From NCBI RefSeq assembly GCF_000473085.1, contig NZ_AXBA01000014.1:62001-126000 (forward strand): 64,000 bases of DNA, written 5' to 3'. The first letter of the stretch is position 1; each line of letters begins with the position of its first letter. The notes under the pieces are model-generated. The model was not told the origin of the DNA. It saw only the letters and a list, made by a program, of their open reading frames with translations, and ran no database searches. Shown here piece after piece: positions 18,552 through 29,240 of the stretch. This DNA comes from Azorhizobium doebereinerae UFLA1-100 (GTDB lineage Bacteria; Pseudomonadota; Alphaproteobacteria; Rhizobiales; Xanthobacteraceae). Made by a program: the position numbers and the translations under genes.

Positions 18552-18603
18552 AACAAAAAGACCCGGCGCCGACGCGCGGGGGGGATCGCGTCGGTACCGG
18601 GTC
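18552..18603 (-). terminator. Long-stem terminator for the small exported-protein gene
   Basis: A 7+8-pair stem (18560-18566 and 18569-18576 with 18587-18594 and 18597-18603) interrupted by a two-base internal loop, followed on the minus strand by TTTTTGTTG. It lies about 80 bases after the stop of the gene at 18683. Confidence 0.88.
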
Positions 18604-18682
18604 TTGCCCGCGCCCTGTTCAGGGCTCGGGCATCTGGGCGCGGCGCGGGTGCGCGTGCGCCGCCTCAAGAGGCCGTGTGGCT

Positions 18683-18961
18683 TCAGCCGTTCTGCGACGG
18701 GCCGGAGTGGGGGGCCTGGTCGGAGAACGGGCCGGTGGCGGGCGCCAGGCTGCCGGCCGGAGCGTTGAAGGAGTTCTCATTGCTCATCGGGGCGGCATTC
18801 GCGGGCAGCTTGGCCTGGCTGTCCTGCTGGCCCGCGGCCACGGCGTAGAATTCCTTGTTCTTCGCGGTGATGTATTCGTCCGCGAAGGCCGAAGAGGTCG
18901 CACCGGCGAGGCCGGCGGCGATCAGGGTGGCGGCAAGCAGCTTGGTGGTGAGGGTGCTCAT
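18683..18961 (-). CDS. Small exported protein, unknown function
   Basis: A 92-residue protein with a clean Sec signal (KLLAATLIAAGLAGATSSAF, cut before DEY). The mature part of about 64 residues is hydrophilic, rich in Ala, Pro, Asn and Gln, with no Cys and no recognised domain. The ATG at 18961 has GGAGAGACA upstream. The strong dedicated terminator and the A/T-rich region before it suggest a single, well-expressed unit. I do not recognise the family. Confidence 0.75.
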   Translation of the reverse strand: MSTLTTKLLAATLIAAGLAGATSSAFADEYITAKNKEFYAVAAGQQDSQAKLPANAAPMSNENSFNAPAGSLAPATGPFSDQAPHSGPSQNG

Positions 18962-19224
18962 GGTTGTCTCTCCTGTCCGGCCCGTTGGATCGGGCGGGGC
19001 GAAGCGTCATTGCTCCGCTTCCTCGAGACGGGAATTTATGTAGCCGGGGCCAAATCGCAAGTAACGAGCCCGTGCGCAGCGATGTAACAAAATCGTTATG
19101 CGTCGTCGCGCGGCAGTGTGGGCATTTTGATACGCGGTTTCCGGTTGGTAACCGGGTGAACGCTGAGATGAATATTTAAAAATGTATCAAATTGTATGAC
19201 TTCAAATGAATTGGATACTTTTAA
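18962..19224. other. A/T-rich gap upstream of the small exported-protein gene
   Basis: About 260 bases with no gene. It is visibly richer in A+T than its surroundings, mostly from 19080 to 19215, and should hold the promoter of the minus-strand gene at 18961 and the 3' end of the metallopeptidase transcript. No clear hairpin or promoter boxes assigned. Confidence 0.4.
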
Positions 19225-20265
19225 CTAACGATGAACAAGTTCGTGGATGAACTTCAGTTTGGCGATCGCCGGCGTGTTGAGTACGAACGGATAGAGGTCC
19301 GGCTGGCCCATGCTCCGGTTGATGGCGTTGATCGCCACTGTCAGCGGAACGAAGGCGTCCACCAGTTCCGTGACCCCATCCGCGCGATACGGGGAGAAGT
19401 CCACCTCGGCCCGCAGTTCGTCGGCGCCGGGGATGCGGGGGCGCAGGCGCAGGCCGAAGGCGCCAGCGGTCTCCAGCGCGTCCACCATGTGCAGGTAGTG
19501 CGCGAAGGTCTCGGCGAAGTCCTCCCAGGGATGAGCAGTTGCATAAGAGGAGATGAAGGCGTTCTGCCAGTCCGCCGGCGGGCCGTTGTCGTAATGCGCC
19601 TGGAGCGCTGCGCCATAGTCCGCCTGCTCGTCGCCGAACAGCGCGCGGAACGCATCCAGCCGGCCGCCGTCGCGCACCAGGACGTCCCAGTAATAGTGCC
19701 CGACCTCGTGCCGGAAATGGCCGAGAAGGGTGCGGTAGGGCTCGCTCATGGAGGTGCGGCGCTTCTCCCGCTCGGCATCGTCCGCCTCGGCGAGATTGAT
19801 GGTGATGAGGCCGTCGTCATGCCCGGTCAGCACCGGGGCGGCGCCGTCGACCAGGAAGTCGAAGGCCAAACCGTGCGCCGGGTCCTCGGCGCGGTCCGGG
19901 GCGGGCAGGCGCCAGCGCAGCAGGGAATAGAACAGATGGTGCTTGGCGCCTTCCAGCTTGCGCCAGTTGGCGAGGTTTTCCGGCACGCTGAGATCGGGCA
20001 CCGTGCGGTTGTGGCGGCACGCCTCGCATAAGGTACGTCCGGCGTCCGCGGGGATGAGCCAGTTGCAGGCGTCATAAGCGGCGTTGTCGCAGGAGATGTA
20101 GGTCCTGTCCGGGTCGGCCAGCGGTCGCCAGGCCGGGCCGTCCGCCGCCAGGGCGGAGAGCTCGGCTCGTTCCGGCAGATAGCCGAGCGCCATGCCGCAG
20201 CTCATGCAGGTGGTGTTATCGAAATGCACGGCATTGCCGCAATTCTGGCACTGGAACAGTTTCAT
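19225..20265 (-). CDS. Zinc-ribbon putative metallopeptidase (COG4307-like)
   Basis: A 346-residue protein. The N-terminus is a zinc ribbon with CxxC pairs at residues 6/9 and 20/23, and a second knuckle with CEAC at 80-83. The rest is a gluzincin-like domain with HEVGH at 186-190 and a downstream Glu in AHPWEDFAETFAHY that fits the third metal ligand. Proteins of this type are annotated as putative zinc-binding peptidases; no substrate is known. No signal peptide, so cytosolic. ATG at 20265. Confidence 0.87.
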   Translation of the reverse strand: MKLFQCQNCGNAVHFDNTTCMSCGMALGYLPERAELSALAADGPAWRPLADPDRTYISCDNAAYDACNWLIPADAGRTLCEACRHNRTVPDLSVPENLANWRKLEGAKHHLFYSLLRWRLPAPDRAEDPAHGLAFDFLVDGAAPVLTGHDDGLITINLAEADDAEREKRRTSMSEPYRTLLGHFRHEVGHYYWDVLVRDGGRLDAFRALFGDEQADYGAALQAHYDNGPPADWQNAFISSYATAHPWEDFAETFAHYLHMVDALETAGAFGLRLRPRIPGADELRAEVDFSPYRADGVTELVDAFVPLTVAINAINRSMGQPDLYPFVLNTPAIAKLKFIHELVHR

Positions 20266-20427
20266 GGATCGGTCTCGCCCTCAAAGCCGCTGCGGCTGCG
20301 CACCGACATGAACCCCGGGCGGCGGTAAAGGTTGCCTGATGGGGGGGAAGGCCGGAAACGTCCGCCATCGGGGCGCGGTCGGCGATGAGCGGGGCTTCCG
20401 CCGGGCCGGGCGCCGCGTCGATCGGCT

Positions 20428-20901
20428 CTAGGAGGCCGCCCCGTTCAGCATCGGCGCGGAGACGAGGGCGGAATTGCGGTAGCGCGGGTCCTCGGTCACT
20501 TCTTCACCCACCCAGGGCGGCAGCGGGACATGCTCGGCGGGGTGGTCCAGCTCCACCTCGGCCACCACGAGGCCGCTGTTCTCCGCGCCGAACACGTCGA
20601 CGCTCCAGAGCTTGCCACCATAGGGCACGTCGTAGCGCATCTTCTCGATCAGCGGCTGGCGGCAGAGGTCGCGCAGCATCACCTTGGCGTCCGCGAGCGG
20701 AATGGGATACTCGAACTCCGCCCGGGACATGCCCTGCGAGGGGCCCTTCACCGTGATGAAGGCGCGCTCGCCGGCGATGCGGATGCGTACCGTCGTGTCG
20801 TCGGAGGTATCGATATAGCCCTGGCAGAAGCAGGAGCCGTGGGCATTCGCGCGCCAGCCGTCCGACGTCACGAGGAACTTGCGCTCCACTTCCACCGCCA
20901 T
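20428..20901 (-). CDS. CYTH domain protein, probable inorganic triphosphatase
   Basis: A 157-residue single-domain CYTH protein. It starts with the signature MAVEVERKFLV (ExExK at residues 4-8) and has the alternating charged strands TTVRIRIAGERAFITVKG and the acidic EVELDHP near the C-terminus that line the tunnel of triphosphate tunnel enzymes. Bacterial single-domain members hydrolyse inorganic tripolyphosphate. The ATG at 20901 gives the canonical start; an open stretch upstream to 20937 is not needed. Confidence 0.9.
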   Translation of the reverse strand: MAVEVERKFLVTSDGWRANAHGSCFCQGYIDTSDDTTVRIRIAGERAFITVKGPSQGMSRAEFEYPIPLADAKVMLRDLCRQPLIEKMRYDVPYGGKLWSVDVFGAENSGLVVAEVELDHPAEHVPLPPWVGEEVTEDPRYRNSALVSAPMLNGAAS

Positions 20902-21089
20902 GACGTACGCTCGCCGAGATGAAGGATTGATCTTCATCTTCCCTTATAATCGCGGTCCGCGCCAGCCGCATCATGGCTGGCGCGGGCACAAAATCCCTAA
21001 CAAATCGTCGCATTCCCTTGCGGCAGATGGCGCGAGGCCGGCTTGTAGCGCCGGCCTCTACCATCTCGGGTCGTGACGGGGCGTGCGTG

Positions 21090-22565
21090 CTACGCCGTGG
21101 TTGTGGCGTCCACGTCGTGCTTGCTGGGGGGCGTGGTGTCGCCGATGGTGGTCACCCGCAGGATATTAGTGGTGCCGGGCTTGGCGAACGGCACGCCGGC
21201 GGTGATGGCGAGACGGTCGCCCGGCGCCGCGAGGCCCTGCTCCACCGCCACCTGCACCGCCCGGTCCACCATCTCGCCAAACGAGTGGATGTCCTCCGCC
21301 ACATGCACCGCGTGCACGCCGTAGGACAAGGCGAGGCGGCGGGCGGTTTCCAGCCGGGTGGTGATGCCAAGGATGGGCACCGGCGGGCGCTCGCGCGCCG
21401 CGCGCAGGCCGGTGGTGCCGGATAGCGTATAGGCGACGATGGCGGCGGCATCGACCGCCAGCGCCGTCTGGTAGGCGGCCTTGGTGACGGCGTCGCCGAT
21501 GGTCTTGCCCCATTCCGCCTGGGTGGCATCCAGCACCTGGCGGTAACCGGGGTCGCGCTCCACGTGGCGGATAATGTCGTCCATGAAGGACACCGCCTCC
21601 ACCGGATACTGGCCGGCCGCGCTCTCGGCGGAGAGCATCACGCAGTCGGTGCCCTCATAGACGGCGGTGGCCACGTCGGAGACCTCCGCGCGGGTCGGCA
21701 CCGGGGCGCTGATCATGCTCTCCAGCATCTGCGTGGCGACGATCACCGGCCGTCCCTGGCGGCGGGATTCGGCGATCATCCGCTTCTGGATGGCCGGCAG
21801 CTCCGGCAGGGACAGCTCCACGCCGAGGTCGCCGCGCGCCACCATGATGGCATCGGACAATTCCACCAGCTCGGTGAGATGCTCCACCGCGGCGGGCTTC
21901 TCCATCTTCAGCATCACCGCCGCGCGGCCCTGGATGAGCGCGCGGGCCTCGTGGATGTCCTCCGGCCGCTGCACGAAGGACAGGGCGATCCACTCCACGC
22001 CCTTCTCCACCGCGAAGGCGAGGTCGGCGCGGTCCTTCTCGGTCAAGGGCGAGAGCGGCAGCACCACGTCGGGGATGTTGAAGCCCTTGTTGTTGGACAG
22101 GCGCGTGCCGCTGACCACCTCCGCATCCAGCCAGCCGGCGCCCTTCTCCACCACCTTCAGGCGCACCTTGCCGTCGTCGCACAGCACGGTCGAGCCGATG
22201 GTGAGCGCCTCGATGATGTCGGGATGGGGGATCGGCACGCGGTCGGCATCGCCCAGCCTGTCCACGTCGGCGTCGAAGCGCAGGCGCTTGCCGGGACCGA
22301 AGGTGATGGCGCCGTCGGCGAAGCGGCCGATGCGCAGCTTGGGGCCTTGCAGGTCGGCGATCACGCCGATGGGGCGCCCCACCTCTTCCTCAAGGCGGCG
22401 GATGTGCGCGAGCACCGTGCCGTGGTCGGCCTGGGTGCCGTGGCTGAAATTGAGCCGGAACACATCAACGCCGGCAAGGAACAGCTGCTTCAGCTTTTCC
22501 GGCGTATTGGATGCGGGGCCGACGGTGGCGACGATCTTGGTGGCGCGGTTGCGCTTCTGCGGCAT
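21090..22565 (-). CDS. pyk: Pyruvate kinase
   Basis: A 491-residue glycolytic kinase making pyruvate and ATP from PEP and ADP. Signatures: KIVATVGPAS at the N-terminus, the B-domain start FGPGKRLRF, the active-site block VMLKMEKPAAVEHL with its catalytic Lys, MVARGDLGVE, and VATQMLESM. ATG at 22565 gives the normal N-terminus. It follows glxR by 165 bases on the same strand, with a strong hairpin in the gap, so it may be read both with the glyoxylate genes and alone. In that setting it turns the glycerate-derived PEP into pyruvate. Confidence 0.96.
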   Translation of the reverse strand: MPQKRNRATKIVATVGPASNTPEKLKQLFLAGVDVFRLNFSHGTQADHGTVLAHIRRLEEEVGRPIGVIADLQGPKLRIGRFADGAITFGPGKRLRFDADVDRLGDADRVPIPHPDIIEALTIGSTVLCDDGKVRLKVVEKGAGWLDAEVVSGTRLSNNKGFNIPDVVLPLSPLTEKDRADLAFAVEKGVEWIALSFVQRPEDIHEARALIQGRAAVMLKMEKPAAVEHLTELVELSDAIMVARGDLGVELSLPELPAIQKRMIAESRRQGRPVIVATQMLESMISAPVPTRAEVSDVATAVYEGTDCVMLSAESAAGQYPVEAVSFMDDIIRHVERDPGYRQVLDATQAEWGKTIGDAVTKAAYQTALAVDAAAIVAYTLSGTTGLRAARERPPVPILGITTRLETARRLALSYGVHAVHVAEDIHSFGEMVDRAVQVAVEQGLAAPGDRLAITAGVPFAKPGTTNILRVTTIGDTTPPSKHDVDATTTA

Positions 22566-22687
22566 GGCCGTATCTCCCCCTGCGGCCGCCTGGCGCGTCC
22601 GCTTTCCTTGTGTGCGCCGCGGGCAGGGCCGTGCGGCGTGCCTCGGCAGCATACACCTGTTGCGTGACGGCGTGACGGCGGAGGGAT

Positions 22688-22719
22688 CCGGCGGAACCGG
22701 GTGGACCCGGTTCCGCCGG
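22688..22719 (-). terminator. Perfect hairpin between glxR and pyk
   Basis: Arms CCGGCGGAACCGGGT (22688-22702) and its exact complement (22705-22719), with almost no loop. It sits 12 bases after the glxR stop. No T-run follows, so it may be a Rho-type stop, an attenuator or an RNA-stability element that sets the glxR/pyk ratio. Confidence 0.6.
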
Positions 22720-22730
22720 TCGCCCGGATG

Positions 22731-23609
22731 TCAGGCGATGTCGTGGTCCGCCAGCAGCTCCAGCGCCTTGACCATGGCTGAGTGGTCCAGCTTGGAGCCG
22801 CCGCGCGCGGCCACCGCGTTGAACAGCTCCTGCGCGGTGGCGGTATTGGGCAGGGCCACCTTCAGCGCCCGGGCCGAGGACAGCGCGAGGTTCAGGTCCT
22901 TCTGGTGCAGCTCGATGCGGAATCCCGGATCGAAATTGCGCTTCACCATGCGCTCGCCATGCACTTCCAGGATGCGCGAGGAGGCAAAGCCGCCCATCAG
23001 CGCCTGGCGCACCTTGGCCGGGTCGGCGCCCGCCTTGGAGGCGAACAGCAGCGCCTCGCTCACCGCCTCGATGGTCAGCGCGACGATGATCTGGTTGGCG
23101 ACCTTGGTGGTCTGGCCGTCGCCATTGCCGCCGACGAGGGTGATGTTCTTGCCCATCTTCTCGAACAGCGGCTTCACCTTCTCGAAGGCGGCCTCCGGGC
23201 CGCCGACCATGATGGTGAGGGAGGCGGCCTTGGCGCCCACGTCGCCGCCGGACACCGGGGCGTCCAGATAGTCGCAGCCGAGCGCGTTGATCTTCTCGGC
23301 GAACGTCTTCGTCTCCACCGGCGAGATGGAGCTCATGTCCACCACGATCTTGCCGGCCGAGAGGCCCTCGGCCACGCCGCCGGGGCCGAACAGGGCCGCG
23401 TCCACGTGCGGCGTGTCCGGCACCATGAGGATGATGACGTCGGCATTCTTCGCCACCTCGGCGGAGGAGGCGACGGCGGTGGCGCCCTTGTCCGTCAGTT
23501 CGGCGGGCACCTTGACCACGTCAAAGACGAACAGCGTGTGGCCTGCGGCGATGAGATGGCCGGCCATGGGAGTGCCCATGATGCCGAGCCCGATGAAACC
23601 CACGTTCAT
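22731..23609 (-). CDS. glxR: 2-hydroxy-3-oxopropionate (tartronate semialdehyde) reductase
   Basis: A 292-residue beta-hydroxyacid dehydrogenase that reduces tartronate semialdehyde to D-glycerate. N-terminal Rossmann motif GFIGLGIMGTPMAGHL, substrate-binding DAPVSGGDVGA, and the catalytic Lys region GQTTKVANQIIV. Length is typical. It is the third gene of gcl-hyi-glxR, where Gcl makes tartronate semialdehyde from glyoxylate. ATG at 23609. Confidence 0.95.
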   Translation of the reverse strand: MNVGFIGLGIMGTPMAGHLIAAGHTLFVFDVVKVPAELTDKGATAVASSAEVAKNADVIILMVPDTPHVDAALFGPGGVAEGLSAGKIVVDMSSISPVETKTFAEKINALGCDYLDAPVSGGDVGAKAASLTIMVGGPEAAFEKVKPLFEKMGKNITLVGGNGDGQTTKVANQIIVALTIEAVSEALLFASKAGADPAKVRQALMGGFASSRILEVHGERMVKRNFDPGFRIELHQKDLNLALSSARALKVALPNTATAQELFNAVAARGGSKLDHSAMVKALELLADHDIA

Positions 23610-23743
23610 TGCGCGATGCTCCCGATATGTCGTTGCGTGCCGTCGCCGGATGGGGCGGGCGGCACGGTTCTCATGGAAAATCCCGGATGGCGGTTCCGGG
23701 CCGGCCCCGTCGGCGTCCCCCCTCCCGGACCCGGCCTGGGACC

Positions 23744-24523
23744 TCACCCCTTGTAGGGGGCGAACCAGCCGATGCCCTCGTCGGTGGAAGTCTTCGGCTT
23801 GTATTCGGCGCCGATCCAGCCGGTGTAGCCGGCCTCGTCGATGGCCTTGAAGATGAAGGGATAGTTGATCTCGCCGGTGCCAGGCTCGCCGCGGCCGGGA
23901 TTGTCGGCCAGCTGGATGTGCTTGATGCGGGCGATGTTGGCGCGGATGGTGGGGACGAGATCGCCCTCCATGATCTGCATGTGGTAGATGTCGTACTGGA
24001 AGAAGATGTCGTCCGGCCCCACGTCGTCCAGCAGCGCCAGCGTCTGCTTGGTGGTGTTGAGGTAGAAGCCGGGGATGTCGCGGCTGTTGATGGCCTCGAC
24101 CACCAGCGGGATGCCGGCCTTCTTCATCTCGGCGGCGGCGAACTTCAGGTTCGACGCCAGGGTTTCGTAGACCTTCTCCGCCGGCACGTCCTTGGGGGTG
24201 AGGCCGGCGAGGATGTTCACCGTCTTGGTGCCCAGGGCCTTCGCATACTCGATGCCCAGGCCCACGCTGTCCTGGAACTCGCCCACGCGGTCCGGCAGCG
24301 TGGCGATGCCGCGTTCGCCCTTGGCCCAGTCTCCGGCCGGCAGGTTGTGCAGCACCTGCGTCAGGCCGTGCTTGTGCAGGCGCTCGGCCAGGTCTTCCTT
24401 GGGATAGGCATAGGGGAACAGGTATTCGACGCCCTTGAACCCGGCTTCCGCCGCCTTGGCGAAGCGGTCCAGGAAGTCGATCTCGTTCCAGAGCATGGTC
24501 AGATTGGCTGCGAACTTGGGCAT
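23744..24523 (-). CDS. hyi: Hydroxypyruvate isomerase
   Basis: A 259-residue TIM-barrel isomerase of the Hyi/xylose-isomerase-like family, interconverting hydroxypyruvate and tartronate semialdehyde. Visible features: FAANLTMLWNE at the start, GVEYLFPY, the metal-ligand region LVVEAINSRDIPGFYL, DIYHMQIMEGDL and the C-terminal WIGAEYKP. ATG at 24523. Lies between gcl and glxR in the same direction, 144 bases after gcl. Confidence 0.94.
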   Translation of the reverse strand: MPKFAANLTMLWNEIDFLDRFAKAAEAGFKGVEYLFPYAYPKEDLAERLHKHGLTQVLHNLPAGDWAKGERGIATLPDRVGEFQDSVGLGIEYAKALGTKTVNILAGLTPKDVPAEKVYETLASNLKFAAAEMKKAGIPLVVEAINSRDIPGFYLNTTKQTLALLDDVGPDDIFFQYDIYHMQIMEGDLVPTIRANIARIKHIQLADNPGRGEPGTGEINYPFIFKAIDEAGYTGWIGAEYKPKTSTDEGIGWFAPYKG

Positions 24524-24607
24524 TCACCTCTCCGCTGGCTGAGCCTTGGCTGTTGCGGCCTTGCTGTTCGGCCGCTTTCGGTCTTGGTGGAAGGTCTGGG
24601 AAGGCGC

Positions 24608-24635
24608 CTGCCGCCGGCCTTCCGGCCAGCGGCAG
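24608..24635. other. Hairpin in the gcl-hyi gap
   Basis: Arms CTGCCGCCGGCC and GGCCAGCGGCAG, with one mismatch and a TTCC loop. It could protect or attenuate the transcript between gcl and hyi; no T-run. Confidence 0.45.
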
Positions 24636-24667
24636 CGATATGACGGGAAGAGGGCGTCCTGGTCCGC

Positions 24668-26443
<1,776 letters not shown>

Positions 26444-26979
26444 GGCGTTTCCTCCACCCTTGAGGGTTACGTTATTGGACTTTCGTATATTGCATACGCC
26501 TAGGGGTGCCGCGCTTCTATGGCAAGAAACGGCATCACATTGATGCCTTCGTGGAAATAATCTTGCTGCGATGCGGGATGGTGCGGGGCCGGATCGTCAG
26601 CTCCGGAGGTGGCGGGATGGCTCGGGAAAGCGGCGACCGCGGTCCGTCCGGGCCAATTGCGGCCCCGGCCCGCAACGGGGGCGGAAGCTGGTGGAGCAGG
26701 CCCGTCCGTTGCGGGCTGAGCGACCCTCGGTCGGAGCGAACATCGCGGCGGGCCGGGGGGCTGAAATCGCGGCAAAGGCACCTGCCGCACGGCCGAAGGC
26801 GCTTAGCTTGAGGAGCGCCGCAGACGCGTTCGTTTTTCACCGGAGCGGGAGGCTGGTATGGGCATGGCCATTGTCCTACACCAGCCAAAGGCAAGGCTTC
26901 AGGTGCATGGCTGATATGGCGCCGGGCCCCTGAAAAGCGGATCCCGATTGTCGCGCGTTTACATCAAACTGGGGGCTTC
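26444..26979. other. 536-base gap with the gcl promoter region
   Basis: No convincing gene; short open frames here are Arg/Pro-rich shadows. The part next to gcl (26470-26500) is A/T-rich and holds a candidate operator. The part before the methyltransferase (26870-26979) should hold its promoter. No riboswitch-like fold was recognised. Confidence 0.5.
26484..26498. promoter_or_regulatory. Candidate operator upstream of gcl
   Basis: A perfect inverted repeat CGTAT-attgc-ATACG, 41 bases upstream of the gcl ATG. Form and position suit a GntR-family (FCD-type) dimeric repressor. No such regulator gene lies in the window, so the binder is unknown. Confidence 0.45.
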
Positions 26980-27660
26980 ATGGACGCCGAGAGCATCAAA
27001 GCTGAAATGGCAAAGGTCGAGTGGTTTCACCGGATCGATCTTGGACATGGCATCGTCACCCCGGGCCTTGACCAGTCGGTTGAGAAGGCCGCCCAGTGCG
27101 GCCTCCCGGCAAGCTTCGCGGGCAAGAGTGTGATGGATATCGGCGCGTGGAACGGCGCGTTCTCCTTCGAAGCCGAACGGCGCGGCGCATCGCGGGTCTT
27201 GGCGACGGATTACTTCTGCTGGAATGGTCCCGGGCCGAACGGCAAGCCGGGCTTCGATCTCGCCAAGCGGGCTCTCGGGTCAAAGGTCGAAGAGAAGGAG
27301 ATCTCCGTCGAGGAGATCAGCGTCGACACCGTCGGGACGTTCGATGTCGTCCTGTTTCTAGGCGTGTTCTACCACCTCCCCGATCCGATCAGAGTGCTTC
27401 CCAATCTCGCGGCGGTCACCAAGGAGACGCTGATCGTCGAGACGCTGCTCGACCTGAATTTCCTGAATGTCCCCGCCATGTCGTATTTTGGCGGCATCGG
27501 AGGCGAAAGGGTCACCGCGAAGTTCGCCCCGAATGAGGCGTTCATGGTCAAAGCCCTGAAAGACCTCGGCTTCGGCAGGGTCGATGTCTTCGACACCTTC
27601 GGTTACGGGTTGATCGATGGGCGGGCGACCTGCCGTGGGGTGTTCCACGCGCACAAGTGA
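26980..27660 (+). CDS. Class I SAM-dependent methyltransferase, CmoB/DUF1698-like
   Basis: A 226-residue methyltransferase. The SAM motif I is VMDIGAWNGAFSFEAERRGA, followed by VLATDYFCW and a motif-IV-like DVVLFLGVFYHLPDP. The order and the LGVFYHL motif resemble the CmoB/DUF1698 group, but the tRNA-binding parts of CmoB are not apparent and the substrate is unknown. Codons look less G+C-rich than in neighbouring genes, which suggests recent acquisition. Start ATG at 26980; the ribosome site is weak. Closed by a long-stem terminator. Confidence 0.8.
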   Translation: MDAESIKAEMAKVEWFHRIDLGHGIVTPGLDQSVEKAAQCGLPASFAGKSVMDIGAWNGAFSFEAERRGASRVLATDYFCWNGPGPNGKPGFDLAKRALGSKVEEKEISVEEISVDTVGTFDVVLFLGVFYHLPDPIRVLPNLAAVTKETLIVETLLDLNFLNVPAMSYFGGIGGERVTAKFAPNEAFMVKALKDLGFGRVDVFDTFGYGLIDGRATCRGVFHAHK

Positions 27661-27675
27661 TCGCATGATGCGAAA

Positions 27676-27707
27676 GCGGCCCCGTCTCCGGGTGGAGACG
27701 GGGCCGC
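27676..27707. terminator. Bidirectional terminator, methyltransferase / serA
   Basis: A perfect 14-pair stem (27676-27689 with 27694-27707) and a GGGT loop between two convergent genes. No strong T-run on either side. Confidence 0.75.
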
Positions 27708-27725
27708 TGCATCGATGAGGCCGGC

Positions 27726-28994
27726 TCAGATCTTGTATTCGTAGAGCAGGCGGGCGCGGATGGTGCCTTCCAGCGCGCGGATGTCGGCCAGCACCGCCTG
27801 GGTATCCGCCGCCGAGGCATCGGCATCGAGCACCACATAGCCCATGTCGGCATAGGTCTCGTAATATTGCGCGGCGATGTTGACCGAATGGCGGGCCAGC
27901 ACCTCGTTCAGCCGCCCGAGCATGCCCGGCACGTTGCGCTGGACCTGGATGAACCGCGTCCCCAAGGGGCGCGCCGGCAACTGTACCTGCGGGAAGTTGA
28001 CCGCGCCCATGGTCGAGCCGGTGTCGCTATAATCCACCAGTTTGCGTGCCACCTCGGCGCCGATGCGCTCCTGCGCCTCCTCGGTGGAGCCGCCGATGTG
28101 CGGGGTCAGGATGACGTTGTCCAGGCCCTGGAGCGGGGAGACGAAGCGCTCGCTGTTGGAGCCGGGCTCCACCGGGAACACGTCCACGGCGGCGCCGCGG
28201 AGCTTGCCGGCGCGCAGGGCCTCGGCGAGCGCGTCCAGGTCGACCACGGTGCCGCGGCTGTTGTTGATGAAATAGGCGCCCTGCTTCATGGCAGCGAACT
28301 CATCGCGGCCGATCATGCCGTGGGTCGCCGGAGTTTCCGGCACGTGCAGGCTCACCACGTCGCTCTGCGCCAGCAGGTCGTGCAGGTTGGAGGTGGATTC
28401 CGTGTTGCCGTGCCGCAGCTTGTCGGTGTGATCGTAGAAGATCACCCGCATGCCCATGGCCTCGGCCAGGTTGGAGAGCTGCGAGCCGATGTTGCCGTAG
28501 CCGACGATGCCCAGCGTCTTGCCGCGCACCTCGTGGCTGTCGTTGGCGGACTTGTCCCAGCGCCCCTCATGCGCCGCATGGGAGCGCGCGGGAATGCGGC
28601 GCAGCAGCATGACGATCTCGCCGATCACCAGTTCGGCGACGCTGCGGGTGTTGGAGAAGGGGGCGTTGAAGACGGGGATGCCATATCCACGCACCGCATC
28701 GATATCCACCTGGTTGGTGCCCACGCTGAAGCAGCCGATGGCGATCAGCCGGTCGGCGGCTTCCAGGACATCGGCGGTGATGTGCGTGCGCGAGCGGATG
28801 CCGAGGATGTGCACGCCCTTGATGGCGTCCTTCAGGGCGTCGCCGTCGAGGGCCTTGGGCAGGCGCGTGACGTTGGTGTAGCCGGCATCCGTCATCATCT
28901 GCACAGCGCTGTCGTTCACGCCTTCGAGCAGCAGCACCCGGATCTTGTCCTTGGCCAGCGAGAGTTGCGGCGAATGAGAATGGCTGTCCTGCAC
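27726..28994 (-). CDS. serA: D-3-phosphoglycerate dehydrogenase (E. coli SerA type)
   Basis: First enzyme of serine synthesis, oxidising 3-phosphoglycerate. It is the short type with an NAD domain and one C-terminal ACT domain. Features: DKIRVLLLEGVN, LGIRSRTH, FSNTRSVAELVIGEI, NAD motif GIVGYGNIGSQL, catalytic NSRGTVVD and LTPHIGGSTEEAQERIG with its His. The ACT domain at the end (NVPGMLGRLNEV) would bind serine for feedback control. The GTG at 28994 is preferred: AAGGA lies about 10 bases before it and the product then has the usual length (422). The frame is open to 29207 but that tail is unlike the family. Confidence 0.93.
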   Translation of the reverse strand: MQDSHSHSPQLSLAKDKIRVLLLEGVNDSAVQMMTDAGYTNVTRLPKALDGDALKDAIKGVHILGIRSRTHITADVLEAADRLIAIGCFSVGTNQVDIDAVRGYGIPVFNAPFSNTRSVAELVIGEIVMLLRRIPARSHAAHEGRWDKSANDSHEVRGKTLGIVGYGNIGSQLSNLAEAMGMRVIFYDHTDKLRHGNTESTSNLHDLLAQSDVVSLHVPETPATHGMIGRDEFAAMKQGAYFINNSRGTVVDLDALAEALRAGKLRGAAVDVFPVEPGSNSERFVSPLQGLDNVILTPHIGGSTEEAQERIGAEVARKLVDYSDTGSTMGAVNFPQVQLPARPLGTRFIQVQRNVPGMLGRLNEVLARHSVNIAAQYYETYADMGYVVLDADASAADTQAVLADIRALEGTIRARLLYEYKI

Positions 28995-29240
28995 GATCTC
29001 GGCGTCCTTCAGATGGCAAACAACCGCAACCCCCGGGAAACGGGGAGCGGCTGGCACGGCTGGTCCTTCGCCCGCGAAAAGGGGGGATCCGCGGGCGGGC
29101 GAGAACTTACCGCTTTTGGTGCCGACGTCTAGCTCGGGCACATTGCCCCAGCCCGAACCCGCAGGCGTCGCCGTCCGCCCGACCCTTCGGAAAGCACGGC
29201 TGCGCAACGGTGTCTGCGGGAATGTCCCCTGCGGCGCCCC

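Noticed and set aside
26444-26979. Riboswitch or small gene upstream of gcl
   Set aside because: No conserved riboswitch core was recognised, and the short frames there are Arg/Pro-rich with no start signal.
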